From Tethya wilhelma (lineage: Eukaryota; Porifera; Demospongiae; Tethyida; Tethyidae): 64,000 bases of DNA. The DNA lies in assembly GCA_964030475.1 (NCBI GenBank), contig CAXIPT010000002.1, forward strand, positions 9,369,391 to 9,433,390, given 5' to 3'. The position numbers were made by a program, and so were the translations under genes. The notes beneath the pieces were generated by a model. The model did no database searches. It was not told the origin of the DNA and was given only the letters and a program-made list of their open reading frames with translations. How positions within the stretch are numbered: the first letter of the stretch is position 1; each line of letters begins with the position of its first letter. This document shows, piece by piece, positions 22,718 through 34,261 of this stretch.

Positions 22718-23053
22718 GTTAGCCTTGATCAATCATGTTTTGATGATAAAAGCTATGATGTGTACTACCATGAAGTGGATGAGGATAACCCAGGTCTCTG
22801 TTGCGAGGCAAACGATGGTTCTGTTACGTGGTCACCTATTAAGATCTCTTCCCAGCATGGTATCAGACCTGCAAGTGAAAGTGATGAGGAAGTTGATGCA
22901 ATTCCAGCTAGCAAGTGTGCTTCTGTTGTATTGGAGTGGAAGGATGGTGTACCTGGCCTCGAAATTGGGAGTACAGATGAAGGCACTGATGATATTTGGT
23001 TACCTATTGCGCGAAGAACTAGATCGAGATTTATGAAGTCTTCTATAACTTAA
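22718..23053 (+). CDS. Unrecognised ORF, C-terminal module shared with 24159-25735
   Basis: Open from after a TAA at 22715-22717 to a stop at 23051-23053, 111 codons. It contains YYHEVDEDNPGLCCEAN then GSVTWSPIKIS, followed by acidic and Arg-rich sequence ending TRSRFMKSSIT. A related stretch (FYHETNDTPGVCVDC, GAFSWSPVKVS) lies at about 25630-25710. After the stop comes a pyrimidine-rich 3' region ending in (AAT)n at about 23114-23130, which resembles the tail of a non-LTR retrotransposon insertion. It is probably transposon-derived or a retrocopy. No known domain was recognised. Confidence 0.4.
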   Translation, partial: VSLDQSCFDDKSYDVYYHEVDEDNPGLCCEANDGSVTWSPIKISSQHGIRPASESDEEVDAIPASKCASVVLEWKDGVPGLEIGSTDEGTDDIWLPIARRTRSRFMKSSIT

Positions 23054-23132
23054 TTTATTGTTTGTCTTGTTCCCCCTTTCCCCCTTTGCGCCTGTTTGTG
23101 GCGTGTTTTTCAAATAATAATAATAATAACAA

Positions 23133-23232
23133 GTAGTAAAAATTTTATAAAAATGAGAAGTGTAGGAATGGGCAGTGCGGTAAAAAGCAATGAAACAAGG
23201 CAAGTCTCTGAATTTCGGCACATGACTACTTC
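23133..23232. mobile_element. Solo arm of the GAAGTAGTCA MITE family
   Basis: Right-hand arm (GTGTAGGAATGGGCAGTG to CATGACTACTTCA) directly after an (AAT)n run. Confidence 0.65.
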
Positions 23233-23386
23233 ATTTTCATGAGTGAATTGCAAATTTGAATTCCATCATTATAAATGTTGGTCATTTGGCTCATGAGTCA
23301 ATGCAACAGCAATCATGCACTTGACTAATTTGGATGAAGTAACAAGCATTTAGAATGTAGATACACAAAGAATAGGGCACAAAAAA

Positions 23387-24078
23387 TGAAGTAGTCATGT
23401 GCCGAAATTCAGAGACTTGCCTTGTTTCATTGCTTTTTACCGCACTGCCCATTCCTACACTTCTCATTTTTATAAAATTTTTACTACTTGTTCATTCACT
23501 TTTTTAAACACCAAGGTGCTCAATTGCATGGAGACAATCACACAGTAGAGTCTCTAAAAGGTGTACATTTGATGCGCATGCGCATTATATGCATGCAAAC
23601 CACGTGGTCTATTGACGACCTTTACCAACATCAAAATGGCTAAATAAAAAGTACAGTATTTTATATCGAGAGTTTCAAAGCTGCCTAGATTTTGTTCGCT
23701 GCGTTTTCGCCAGCAAACGAGTCGAAAAGGACGTACTACAGATAAAATGAAGTCCCACTATATGGTTAAAGTTGGCCCAATGCCTTTTGTTTGTCTGGAA
23801 ATCGCGTTCAAGTAAGTCAGTTAGGAAGGAAGGAAGGAAGAAAGGAAGGAGAACAAAATTGCACTCTTGTGGCTTCTCGCGAGCGCTCTCTCCAGAGTGC
23901 TCTAGAAACTTTCTACCAGTCTTCTTGGTTAATACAGTAAGCTAACTGTCTGTGGGAGGCTATTAAATGCATTTGAAGGCTTAGCTTTCTTTCCCTGAAA
24001 GTTTATAAGCATAAACATTTTGTATTGTGTCAATGGGACATTCGGCCCATTCCTACTATACGTACTACCGTACGTATG
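23387..24078. mobile_element. GAAGTAGTCA-family element, arm plus promoter-like core
   Basis: TGAAGTAGTCATGTGCCG to ACGTACTACCGTACGTATGAT. The core has TGCGCATGCGCA (23573-23584), CACGTG (23601-23606), AAAATGGC (near 23634), and a GGAA-rich minisatellite near 23824-23850. It is followed by an A/T-rich AAT-like tract (24079-24135). Confidence 0.75.
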
Positions 24079-24158
24079 ATAATAATAATAATAAAAAAAA
24101 AAAATAAATAAAAAAAAATAAAAAAAAATTAAAAAATGGCAGTTGCCCCTGAAAGTGA

Positions 24159-25735
24159 GATAGCTGTGAGTTGGTTGTGGATGGGCCTCTTAGAGCCCTC
24201 CAGAAGCTTGGCTTTCCTCTCCCAGCCATTGCTTCTATGCAAGAGGCAGGAGCCCTGCTCACAGATACCTCTTGCAGCTGGAATCGAGGGGCCCGCAACG
24301 CCAGAAATCTCGTACGCTTTGCCCAGAAATCACAAGAAATCAACAGAAATCACAGAGAAATCGCAGTGAAATCAAAAGAAATCAACCTAGAAATCAGCCG
24401 AAAGATGAAGACACGCCCCTATCTCCGCCTATTTATGTCACACGAAAACCATGTGAGCTTGAAGTTTCTCTCTTGATCTTCGAGCGAGTCCTCGAGCTCG
24501 TAAGCCTCAGGAATTATAGTCAGGTAGCTACACAAATTTGATCATCATTGACATGGACATCTATGCTCTATCACTGTTGTGTGAGTCCGGCCTGGGATCG
24601 CTTCAATTTTGGATTGCGTCCTTACAAGCTCAGCTGTGTGGAGAGGAGACCAAATTTATACCATAGAAAATATAATACTGATGGTTGTTGGTAACTTCCC
24701 TCAAATCAATGAAAACTTGTGTTTTAAAATAGCTAGAGGACTATCCATATTATATTATTAGGTATTATAAATCTTTCACTGAGTTATGAAAGTATGTAGG
24801 CTAGCTATAGCCTAGGCCTACCTAGAAGTGGAAAGATATAGCATGGGGCTATGTCAATCCATCAGAAACTGTGGCAGACGCCAGTAACAGTCATAGAAAA
24901 TTTGCAAGAAATCACGGGAAATCTTCCTAGTTGTCTAGAAATCATAGAAATCACCCGAAAACAGTCAAAATCCACAGAAATCAAGAATCAAACTGAAATC
25001 TCAGAAATCAAACTGAAATCAAGGAAATCAATCAGAAATCATTAAATTTTGAAATCTCGTACAGAATTTTGCACGGTTGCGGGCCCCTCGGCTGGAATAT
25101 CAGGAAGACTTCTGCTGGACTCTCTGTCAGTCTCTTTTGGCCCTCTGTGTCCATTTCTGGCTCAGCTGTGGCCAAGTCTAGTAAAGTAGGTCTAAGTAAA
25201 TCCAAGAAGAGAAGGTTGAGAAGACAGAGGAGCAAGAACTTGAAGAAGTCAGCTGATGAACCACCTGTAGCTGTAAGTCCCTCTCCTGTGCTACTCCCTG
25301 GTGCTCAGAGTCATCCTTCTCCTGTTGTCCATAGAACTTCTCCCCTGTTGTCTCAGTGCAGTCATGAGTCCTCGGCCTCTCAGAGATGTCATACTGGTGT
25401 CAGTGTTCGTAGTGTCTCTTCCCTATCTGAGTGTAGTGGTTTGTCCTCGACCACCCAGAGATGTCCTACTGAAGATCGTTGCATTTCTTCCCTGTCTGTG
25501 TGCAGTGGTGAGTCATCAATTTCCCAGGTGGAGGAGTCTCTTGACATCACTTTGTGCCAACAGAGCCCTGAACTGGTCATCCATGAGTCAGACCTGAGCC
25601 CTACTGTTGTAGACCCTCCCATCTTCTATCATGAGACAAATGACACCCCTGGAGTATGTGTGGATTGTGGTGATGGTGCCTTCAGCTGGTCCCCGGTGAA
25701 GGTCAGCAGGTCTGCTGTGAAGGTCGGTGCTATTC
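24159..25735 (+). pseudogene. Unrecognised ORF split by an inserted transposon
   Basis: The reading frame 24159-24284 (DGPLRALQKLGFPLPAIAS, TDTSCSWN) resumes in phase at 25091 after the element and one copy of its 8-bp target duplication are ignored. It runs on to the N gap at 25736. The second part has a basic stretch (KSKKRRLRRQRSKNLKK), Ser/Cys-rich repeats (SLSECSGLSS, SLSVCSGESS) and the module FYHETNDTPGVCVDC...WSPVKVS shared with 22718-23053. The start is uncertain and no family is recognised. I describe it as broken and do not restore it. Confidence 0.45.
24285..25090. mobile_element. Non-autonomous hAT-like element, 806 bp
   Basis: The perfect 15-bp TIR CGAGGGGCCCGCAAC is flanked by the 8-bp direct repeat GCTGGAAT (24277-24284 and 25091-25098), the duplication length of hAT transposons. 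Both subterminal regions (about 24302-24400 and 24905-25043) are packed with AGAAATC repeats, all in the same orientation, as expected of transposase-binding motifs. No transposase ORF. Confidence 0.88.
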
Positions 25736-25781
25736 NNNNNNNNNNNNNNNNNNNNNNNNNNNNNNNNNNNNNNNNNNNNNN
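25736..25781. other. Assembly gap (46 N)
   Basis: Run of N directly next to a (CA)n repeat. It separates a plus-strand ORF from COMMD1 exons. The expected last COMMD1 exon is not found on the other side. Confidence 0.99.

Positions 25782-25782
<1 letters not shown>

Positions 25783-25815
<33 letters not shown>
25783..25815. repeat. (CA)n microsatellite forming a 5' splice site
   Basis: Ends exactly at the COMMD1 exon boundary. On the sense strand the donor is the first GT of a GT run. Confidence 0.9.
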
Positions 25816-25817
<2 letters not shown>

Positions 25818-27665
25818 TGCTTTCATCTTCACCCTCCAGTTTCAACTCCATTATTGACGTTGGACTGTTCAGTTGCTCAATGTGCCTTGCTTTTGTCTTG
25901 ACATCTATCCTCCAAGAGAACTCCTTTAACTTACTACCCCACATCCCCCTCTCAATCAATCTCTGATGAATCTGTAGCCACGAGAGAAAGATATAAAGAC
26001 ATTACATGAAGATGAGCAGTAGACAGGGTTCTGCTTATATCTGATGTAAATAGACCCCAAAATAGACTAAAATGAAAAATTATACCCTTTATTCAACCAC
26101 TATACTTCATCAATTCTGAGCAAAACCCTTAACAAATGAGCCACTCAGATGCCTAGCCTTGCATGACATACTGTATATGGTCTCAGATGCAGTGACTATG
26201 AGCTTACTGCTTTAGAGAATTTACTAGACAGTTGTCTAATTGTAAGCAGGCATTACGAGTATTTCTTTCGAATTGGGATTGTTTGTAAAGACATGCAAGA
26301 TTTGGTTTGAAATACTACTGAGTGTATGGTTGAAACTTGCACCTTTTCCGTATGTAAGCTCGAAATAAACTTCAAATTGAAAAAAAAATGCTCGCAAACC
26401 AAACATAACTGTGTACATTGTAAGTATATCAAAATATAGAGGAGTATTTACATTGTATAATTATATAAGCTAGATGAAGGACAATGGTCATATAAAAGCT
26501 GGTACTTCCTCCATCCAATGTAAACATTGAAGTTTACAATCAAATGCACTGACAAAGTTTTGATAAAGAATTTTGTGCAGGAACAAAGTGTATTGTTAGA
26601 GAAACCACAACTGAAATCCACCGAATAGCATCAAAGCGATTCTTAGCTTGAAGTCAAAGGAACCTCAGAATTGTTAAACAAAACCTTTTTAGATCATCAA
26701 GTTTACTTCCTCTCAGGTAAGAAAACCTACATAATATACTGACCCATAAATACTACAGCCATTTAATAAATTATTACCTTGGATTTATGACTCTTCCAAA
26801 ATCTGACAATTGTAGCAACTTGATTCTCTGTCAGGGGATTCTACAGTTTATAGGAAGTATTTTGAAGAAAAAGGGGAAGGAAAAAAAAAAGATTTTTCAT
26901 TAAGATTAAAGTCCATCTGGTTAGAGAATGCCGGTAAAAAAAATTGAATAACTTTCTAAATATCCAACCGATTTCAAAATTTCACGCATCATTGGAAAGC
27001 GCTTGTTCTCCCCATTCTTTTGGTTGCTTTTTAAGCCTTACCCATCAAAAGTTAGCTATTTTGCCCCATATGAAAATTATTGTATGAATCTCATTATTTC
27101 ACTTCCAGCGGCATTCTCAAACCAGATGGACTATAGACTGGTTTCTCTACTGCAGTATACAAATTTTCCATTGTGTGTCAGACTCAGTCAGCACCCATAA
27201 GGTTCGCTCCCTTACTGACTTGACTTTCACCAGTTAATACTCACGAGAAAAAAGAGAGTGGAAACAAGGCTATGCCTACATACAAGCTTACCTGTCTTTT
27301 TTTCATCTGTGAGGTTAAGAAAGCCTCCAATTGAGTAAAGTCCATGTCAACAGTCACAAGGTTACTGATTATGCTTCCAAATCTCTTCAGCATGCCTCCA
27401 TACTCTAGGATCAGATAAAATAGACATTCAAGCATTAATTTTAGTACAGAGCAGGTGGTAGCATGCATTTAATTGCAGCCAATAGTGCTTGTGAAAAGTG
27501 ATCTAAATGTGATTCTAAATAATGCCCACCTTCTTCTGAAATATCTCCTAGAACCTCTACTCTGAGAAATTCGTCCGTGATTTCCGTATCTCCGAAATAC
27601 ATTCTCTTGCAGAGGCCGTTCAGAAAGGCCAGCAGGGCCTTATCTATCGTAGAACTGTCAGACAT
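25816..27665 (-). CDS. COMMD1: COMM domain-containing protein 1 (last exon missing)
   Basis: Exons 27665-27530, 27404-27292, 26840-26778, 25962-25816; 153 residues visible. The N-terminal helical domain reads MSDSSTIDKALLAFLNGL, then MDFTQLEAFLTSQMKKRQ and LTENQVATIVRFWKSHKSK. These align with human COMMD1 (MDFNQLEAFLTAQTKKQ, ISRFWKSHKTKI). The COMM domain starts with SKLKEFSWRIDVKTKARH and ends at GEDESK. The final ~40 residues (leucine-rich end of the COMM domain) would lie beyond the gap at 25736-25781 and were not found. COMMD1 acts in the Commander/CCC complex for endosomal recycling and in NF-kB and copper control; the conserved length and motifs suggest the same here. Divergent from the gene at 28522. 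Confidence 0.9.
26914..27128. mobile_element. MITE with CATCTGGTTTGAGAATG ends, in a COMMD1 intron
   Basis: TIR CATCTGGTTAGAGAATGCCG and complement. A related copy lies at 32931-33185; both share TTTTGGTTGCTTTTT and TCAAAAGTTAGCT inside and the same order. About 215 bp, non-coding. Confidence 0.75.
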
Positions 27666-28521
27666 GGCTTGCGCGCGAGCTGCACTGTGCATGTGACCTT
27701 GAATGGGAGGGGTGGAGCTCTTGTGTTTGCGCTTTGGTGCGCGAATCAATGCGCGAATTACTGACTTTGGCTCCACCCATATAGCTACGTGGATCAATGC
27801 ATTTCCTGTTATTCGTTATGACCTTAGGGTGGGGCTATGAATGCATAATTAAATTCTGCAAGCTCAATGCTCAGTTATCATATCCTGGAGTAAAGTGATC
27901 CTTGAGGAGTGACGCTCTGCTCATCTGAGAACAACCGAGTCTCTGGAAAGAAGATAAGTTAGGTAAGCCAAGAACAGTAAACTGAGTTGTTGACATGATG
28001 TTTTTGTTGTTGCTGTTGTTGTTGTAACTTGTTCTTTGCTGCATGGCTAACACTAGTTAAAGCTAATTTGTTCAAATTCAACTTAGATAAACAAGTGCAC
28101 TGACCCATGACAAGGTGGTGGCCTTGTACAATCATATAGCCAGCCTGTATGCCGAGTTGCTAGCCACAGTTACTTACTAAGGTCAACTCCAGTATGCATG
28201 CCAGCAACTATATATAGCTAGCCACTAAATACTAGTAAATAGCTGTAAAGCTAACTCTTTAAATTCTTGAAATACCTATAAAATGTCTTGGGATATTGCA
28301 AATAGCCACTGACTGTTAGCTATGATGCTTATATTGATACATGAAAAATCATAAACTTCACACTGAACTTCGATCATTGTACTCTAATCTCTATTCATTT
28401 TCATCCTTCCAACACCCACATTGAGCTCACTGATCTAACATTCCTTCTTGTAGGAGATCCGTTGCTGGGACAACAACCTCTGTATAGTCGGTAAAGCTGT
28501 GTGTATATCATCGTGGTCGAC
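27666..28521. promoter_or_regulatory. Divergent spacer between COMMD1 and TM2-like gene
   Basis: Near 27670-27780 it is rich in CG/GCGC (GCGCGCGAGC, TTGCGCTTTGGTGCGCG), in contrast to the AT-rich rest. This suggests the COMMD1 promoter. Part of 28380-28521 may be 5' UTR of the plus-strand gene. No individual site can be assigned. Confidence 0.4.
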
Positions 28522-30040
28522 ATGAGTTCAAAGATTTTCTGCTTCATTTTGCTGTGCTCCTTGCCTCTCATTCTCAAGGCCACTCCAGTCGTGGAGAAAG
28601 ACAGCACCAATGTATTGCGAAGGTAAAGCATGCATGTATCTTAGTTGTTATAATGCATGCACTGAGCATTATAATAGTTAATGGAATTCTGATAAAAAAT
28701 CCAGCTCCCCAAGTTCATTGTAGCTAGAAAAAACAACAAAAAAACGATATTGAGTCCTTAGATCTGATCTGTGAAATGTTATTTCAAACACATAATTTTA
28801 TGACAACATCTGATTTGAATCCAAAGTAACTAAAGTTCCATGGAGCAAAGATTGATCGTCCTTGTGTGTTGATTTAGCAGCAATTAACAACTTAACAAGT
28901 TCAATCATTGGCATAGCTTGACAGTCACTCAAGTGCACCAACTATTACATGTAATTATACTAGCCCAATAAACACAAGACCTAGAGAGTGCAAATGTGCT
29001 AATGCTTGTATGTGTAGTACAATAGAAACTCTCTAAGAACAGTGTCAAAGTACTCTCATGCTGTCATACATATCAGCTTGTAAGTAGGATTCTTTGTAAC
29101 CTTATTGTGGTCAATGCTGTGTGTGGTGTCAAGTTTACCTACTTTTGCCAGCAGCTACCAAAATTTTGCTGTAGTCAAAACAAAATGTGTGCCAACTTAA
29201 CTTAATTGTCATGCTGCAATGTTGCATGTGGATCATTACTATTGTGGGCTTCTCGAGCACACAATATTATAGCCTCGTACCAGGCTCGATCTCTCCTCTG
29301 GGTATGAGGCTACACATGCACATTCCACTATAGTTCACTGCTCCTTTATTAATGTGCAATACTACATGTGTATACATGCATGTCCCTCTATACTGACTGA
29401 CTAACACACTTTTGTGCTAAGTTTGAGACTATAAAGGAAAGTTAATGTTGGAGAATCTTTGGTTGCATGAATAGCTCACATAATTATGCATGGCTTTACT
29501 GAAAATTGCATATGGTCACATTTCATAAGATTGATGAGCACACAGTTATTACATGCTAATTATACATCTAATACATTGTCTATTCAGACATAGGCATATA
29601 AAATTATCTGGTTACAGTTCATAGTGACACTAAGTCTTGATGATACTACTCGTTGAGTGATTGGTGATATCAGAGTATTGGTAGCAGTTTTCATTGTGTT
29701 CCTACTAGACTGGTGATAGTAAAGGAAGGTCAAAATGTCATCAGGGTTACTGATTGTGCACTTAGTCTCTTTGTAATTGTATTCACTACTATAACTTACA
29801 TCCTATAATGCAATGCTAGCAGGGATGTGGTGAATATGATAGCGTCTTATAATAATACACTGCATGGCTTCTAGCTCTCCTAATTTTGATGTTGGAAGCT
29901 TTTAGTACATATATAATTTTTGCATAATACAACAGATAGCAATGGTGTAACGTTAAACCCATACAATTCTTCTATGGACTATTTTCTCTGAATATTCTAA
30001 TCTTCAGTTTAAGAGTTTAGCAAACATATTATGTATCACA

Positions 30041-30094
<54 letters not shown>

Positions 30095-30808
30095 CACAGA
30101 TTTTTCCGTGATGTGAGGGTGCCTCGTCAATCCATGTCTGTCTGTGCCAACAGCACTGACTGTCTCCCATCCGAATTTTCTTCAGCTCCTTCGGACCTTG
30201 TGAATTGTGTAGCAGGTTAGAAAAATAATGTTATACTAGCCTTGTACACTCATCTTGCATGGTCCTATGTAACATGAATCATGGGAAATTCTGATGCACA
30301 AATGTAGATTCAAGTCAATTATTCTTATCTGAGAGAATTTTGAGTCTTAATGTAGTACCTTAATTTTTCAAGGCACTGGATAGATAGACCACTCTGGTTT
30401 TTAGCCCTTTGTAATAAACTATTAATAGTAACGTAACAATGATTATGAAAATTCATTGAAACTATAGCTGGGATTCTAACTGAGGTCTTTCCAACAACAA
30501 TTTTCATTTTGTGCTACAGGTGAGTGTGTTTGCAACGATTGCTTCCAGCTTGATGATGACACAGGAAGATGCGTTACCTGTCCCGATTACCTGTTTGACG
30601 ATATGCAAAATGTGTGTGCCAATGATCGTCGGCCCAAACAGCTCACTGCTCTCCTCCTCTCTGTGTTTCTTTCTGGAGTGGGCGCTGCTAACTTTTACAT
30701 CGACCAAAACAGTCTAGGTGAGTTAGCGGTTGTAGAGAATACTGAGCTTCAATTTTATTATCCATCTGTTTCATTATATTATTGTGTTTATTGTTGTTGT
30801 TTTTGTTG

Positions 30809-30860
<52 letters not shown>

Positions 30861-31371
30861 TGGTGGACAGCTCTTTATCTTCATCTTTCTGATGGCTGTC
30901 TCCTACTTGACATGTTACCTCCCATGTTGTCTGGCTTGCTGCATAGAAGATGTAAAAGGTATATTATAAATAGTAAAAAAATAGCACAATGTCATATGTT
31001 ACAGTTTGTATTGTGGTAATCGATATGTAACACAAAATTAATTTATACAGTATCTATACCAGTATATTATTGGCCATGAATTATGATTTTACTCTGTTTG
31101 TGTGACTTTGAACATTTTCTTAGTACAAGCACTACCCCTACACACACATGCACACACACACAGACATACACACACACACAGTCACACACACACACACACA
31201 CACATACACACACACACAGGTAGTTTCGTCTTCATCATATTCACACTGATCACATCCATCCTCATCATTCTGGCTTCCTTGGCCATGACCAGTTGGTGGA
31301 TTGCCGACCTCGTCATTTTTGCTACGAACCAACGTCTAGCGGGAAATGGGTGTGTCCTCTCTCCAATTTAA
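28522..31371 (+). CDS. TM2-like membrane protein with Cys-rich ectodomain (paralogue 1)
   Basis: Exons 28522-28622, 30100-30215, 30520-30717, 30860-30958, 31220-31371; 221 residues. The parts are a signal peptide (IFCFILLCSLPLIL), a Cys-rich region (CLPSEF, NCVAGECVCNDCF, CVTCPD) and a TM2-type segment KQLTALLLSVFLSGVGAANFY. A second hydrophobic segment follows with a PCCLACC motif, then a third (FIIFTLITSILIILASLAM) and SWWIADLVIF. The segment after the Cys-rich region resembles the first TM2-domain helix (LLSxFLGxxGADRFY), but the DRF motif is replaced by ANF. Three of the four internal acceptors are fed by CA or CT repeats. It is tail to tail with its paralogue at 32647-34261. Function unknown; TM2 proteins are linked to Notch signalling and phagocytosis in animals. 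Confidence 0.75.
30041..30099. repeat. (CA)n microsatellite at a 3' splice site
   Basis: The CA run ends in CACAG at the start of exon 30100, replacing a normal polypyrimidine tract. Confidence 0.9.
30814..30858. repeat. (CT)n microsatellite at a 3' splice site
   Basis: A pure CT run ending CTCAG at exon 30860; an ideal polypyrimidine tract. Confidence 0.9.
31138..31219. repeat. (CA)n microsatellite at a 3' splice site
   Basis: An imperfect CA run ending CACAG at exon 31220. Confidence 0.9.
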
Positions 31372-32646
31372 CAGACAGGATTATGTAATAGCGTAATATT
31401 AGAATTTGAATGTATAATATAAAGACAGTTGAATAATATAATTTTACTACAGCTATTGTTGCTAGAATATCACAATCTAAGGTTATAATCTGTAGGTGAT
31501 TGTACGTTCAGTGGTTTAATTTTTAACAGTAATCTTCTCAATATTGCTTCATGTACATGCTTCTGTTGTTATTTTTAATATGCACTTGTAATGTCATGAA
31601 TTCTAGAATAATATTATTATGTACATTGCAACAATTGACTTCTAATTTACGTACGTGCTGCATGTGTATATAAATCATATATATGTTTATTAACTTGTGG
31701 TTATATATAATATTATTGACTTTTAAGCGATTGTCGACCAACCATGTATTTTAATTTTATGCATGAAATAGTATTGCATTAATTGCAAGACACCTGTACA
31801 CAATACAAATTAGTTCTGACATAATATAATTTTATAGTCAAACACACATACATGCATGCACACACAATTAAATTATAAATCTGCTAACTAAGAGATCTAG
31901 AATTTTTAGGATTGAACCTATTATTATTTTTATAGTCAAAATTGACACAATCAACACTACTGGAGGGTTTTATCTTAACGATATCTGGAAATTATCTGAA
32001 TCATGTCTAGATTGCCAGGCCATATCTGAAGTTTATCTGAAATCAACTGAAAATTCGATATAAAATGTTAAGACAATGTTGCATTATCTTAATTCTATCT
32101 TTGGAAAAGCTGCAATATCTTAATTTTGTCTCAAACATCATTCAGATAAGAAGCAATATCTTAACTTTGTCTCAAACATCATTCAGATTTTTGTGCAATC
32201 TCAAACATGTCTGAATCTGAAATTAGAAACTTCTGAAATTCAGATTCCATTCAGATTCACGTGACAGTCATGTGACTACATGAATTTGAAAAGTAAGAGA
32301 GATAATCATGATGACAGCTTAGTTGCCACAAAACCTGGTCCAACTGGATCACTGATGTTAAAGAGAGAGCTGAACTTGGTTCTAACAAAAAATCAAGCTT
32401 GCTAAGGACTTCTGGAGTTCGAAATTGCGCGAAAAACACAGTACAAAGTCATGCTGGCTAGANACCCGTATGAGACACAGTTAAGACCAAAATCAGATAT
32501 CTTATGGCAGTAGTGCAAGTAACACATTTTACAAAACAGTACAAACCACAAGGGATACACACACACACAAGTACACACAAAATGAAAACACAAAACATGA
32601 ATAAACATTAACTATAATTATACAAGCTTCATGATGGTTGCCATGA
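31372..32646. other. Tail-to-tail spacer between the two TM2-like genes
   Basis: AT-rich. From about 31970 to 32230 there are diverged short tandem units with ATCTTAA, TCTCAAACATCATTCAGAT and ATCTGAA. A single N lies at 32463. I see no gene. Confidence 0.5.
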
Positions 32647-33522
32647 CTACAAGTCTACTCGGAGGGGACAATCATTAACCCCGTCATATCTCGCGTTTTG
32701 AATGAAGTACGTGAGGTCAGTGATCCACCAGACGACCATCACCATGACAAGGAGGATGGAGAGGAAGACCGAGATTATCACAAAGATCATGAAACAGCAA
32801 CCGTCTGTGTGTGTGTGTGTGTGTGTGCGTGTGTGTGTGTGTGTGTGTGTGCGGCACATGTGCGTGAATGCAAAAGTGAGCACTTGAATAAATTGGGGAT
32901 TTGATTTGTACTTTGACTTAATCCATATTATGGTTTGAGAATGACGGTAGAATAGCTATTTTATTAAATTCAAAATTAAGTGCCATTGGAAATTATCTTT
33001 CTCCCATTTTTTTGGTTGCTTTTTTAGCTTCCCACGCCTTACAGGTCAAAAGTTAGCTGTATGCACCATAAGAATAGTATTGGCCATAACATAGTATTAA
33101 TAACTCGCATATAATATTATTATGAACATCGTGAATCTCATTATTGACCACGTGTCTAACTTCCAGCGACATTCTCAAACCAGATCAGCTTCAATTATTC
33201 CTTTATACAGGTTGTATTATAGCAAGATATTACTATAGCAGTATAAAGTTGTAAAACAAACCGGCAAGAGCATGGTTATGAAGCTAAAAGCAGAGTTTAA
33301 AAGAGAAGATTGTTTTTTCTTACCTAACATATCCTCAAAGTCATCTTCACAACAGGCTAAACAACAGCAAGGGATGCAGATCAAACAACATAAGAGAAGT
33401 ATTGTGAACACAAGTAGGCCTAGTTGAACACCAGCTGTGTGTGTGTGTGTATGTGAGGGAGAACATTTTTCCTTTTATGCAAAAATATGTTTTATATATA
33501 TACACACACACACACGCACACA

Positions 33523-33598
<76 letters not shown>

Positions 33599-34035
33599 CC
33601 ATCCCTCACCTAAAGCGTACTGTCTGATGTAAAAATTGGCAGCACCAGTTGCAGATAAGAACACAGAAAGCAAAACAGCCGTCTTCTGTGACTTCCTCTG
33701 ATCAATACATCCTTGATCATAATCGTGACACAGATTGATAGCACACATGTCATTTCTCGTCACAAAGCAGTCCGAGCAATTGCAACTTCCATTGATGCAG
33801 TCAATTACTGAAGAGTCAACGTAACGGTCTTGGTACTCCACTGGGATGCAGTCATTCTGATCTGTACAGGTGAACTGTTCAAGTTCTTGTTGTTGTTTAT
33901 TTGCTGGTGGTGCTGGTGGGGAGGAGTATTGGCCTTCTTGTCTCTTGAATCTAGCTTGAGGTTTTGTAGAACTGTCATCAAAGTTATCGGTTAGTTTTTG
34001 CTTTATTTTTGAATAAAAGGAGCTTGTTAATCTGT

Positions 34036-34090
<55 letters not shown>

Positions 34091-34261
34091 AGAACTCTCA
34101 AAAGATGTCCTACATGTACTTTATAGGTACAGATAGACAGACCTTTTCAGATAGCCAAGAGACAGCCTATCTTCCTTAGAACTCTTCTGTTGCTCGAGGC
34201 CCTCGCAAACAGAGAAAACCACCAACACCACTCCCAGTACAAGAAGCTTCTTCTTCATCAT
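32647..34261 (-). CDS. TM2-like membrane protein with Cys-rich ectodomain (paralogue 2)
   Basis: Exons 34261-34143, 34031-33610, 33434-33324, 32804-32647; 269 residues. The parts are a signal peptide (KKKLLVLGVVLVVFSVCEG), a Ser/Pro/Gln-rich linker, a Cys-rich region (FTCTDQNDCIP, CINGSCNCSDCF, CAINLCHDYDQGC) and a TM2-type helix KTAVLLSVFLSATGAANFY. A hydrophobic CCLICIPCCCLACC segment and a last helix ending VWWITDLTYF follow. Splice positions in the membrane part match paralogue 1, and both share GAANFYI. The large second exon fuses what are separate exons in paralogue 1. A MITE copy (32931-33185) and CA/GA repeats lie in its introns. Function unknown. Confidence 0.75.
32805..32852. repeat. 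(GT)n microsatellite at a 3' splice site
   Basis: Abuts exon 32647-32804; CA on the gene's sense strand, ending CACAG. Confidence 0.9.
32931..33185. mobile_element. MITE with TGGTTTGAGAATG ends, second copy
   Basis: TGGTTTGAGAATGACGG and its near-complement flank sequence related to 26914-27128. It lies in the last intron of TM2-like paralogue 2. Confidence 0.7.
33504..33595. repeat. (CA)n / (CACG)n microsatellite
   Basis: A long CA run with CACG interruptions, in the intron just downstream of the donor of exon 33610-34031. Confidence 0.9.
34032..34086. repeat. (GA)n microsatellite at a 3' splice site
   Basis: On the sense strand this is (TC)n then ACTACAG directly before exon 33610-34031. 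Confidence 0.9.

Noticed and set aside
22629..23036. 135-codon ORF overlapping 22718-23053
   Set aside because: Another frame of the same stretch; the 111-codon frame carries the module shared with the ORF near 25.6 kb.
29270..29312. Short palindrome TAGCCTCG...GAGGCTA in a TM2-like gene intron
   Set aside because: Resembles the 70-bp MITE, but the flanking 9-mers do not match, so mobility is not supported.
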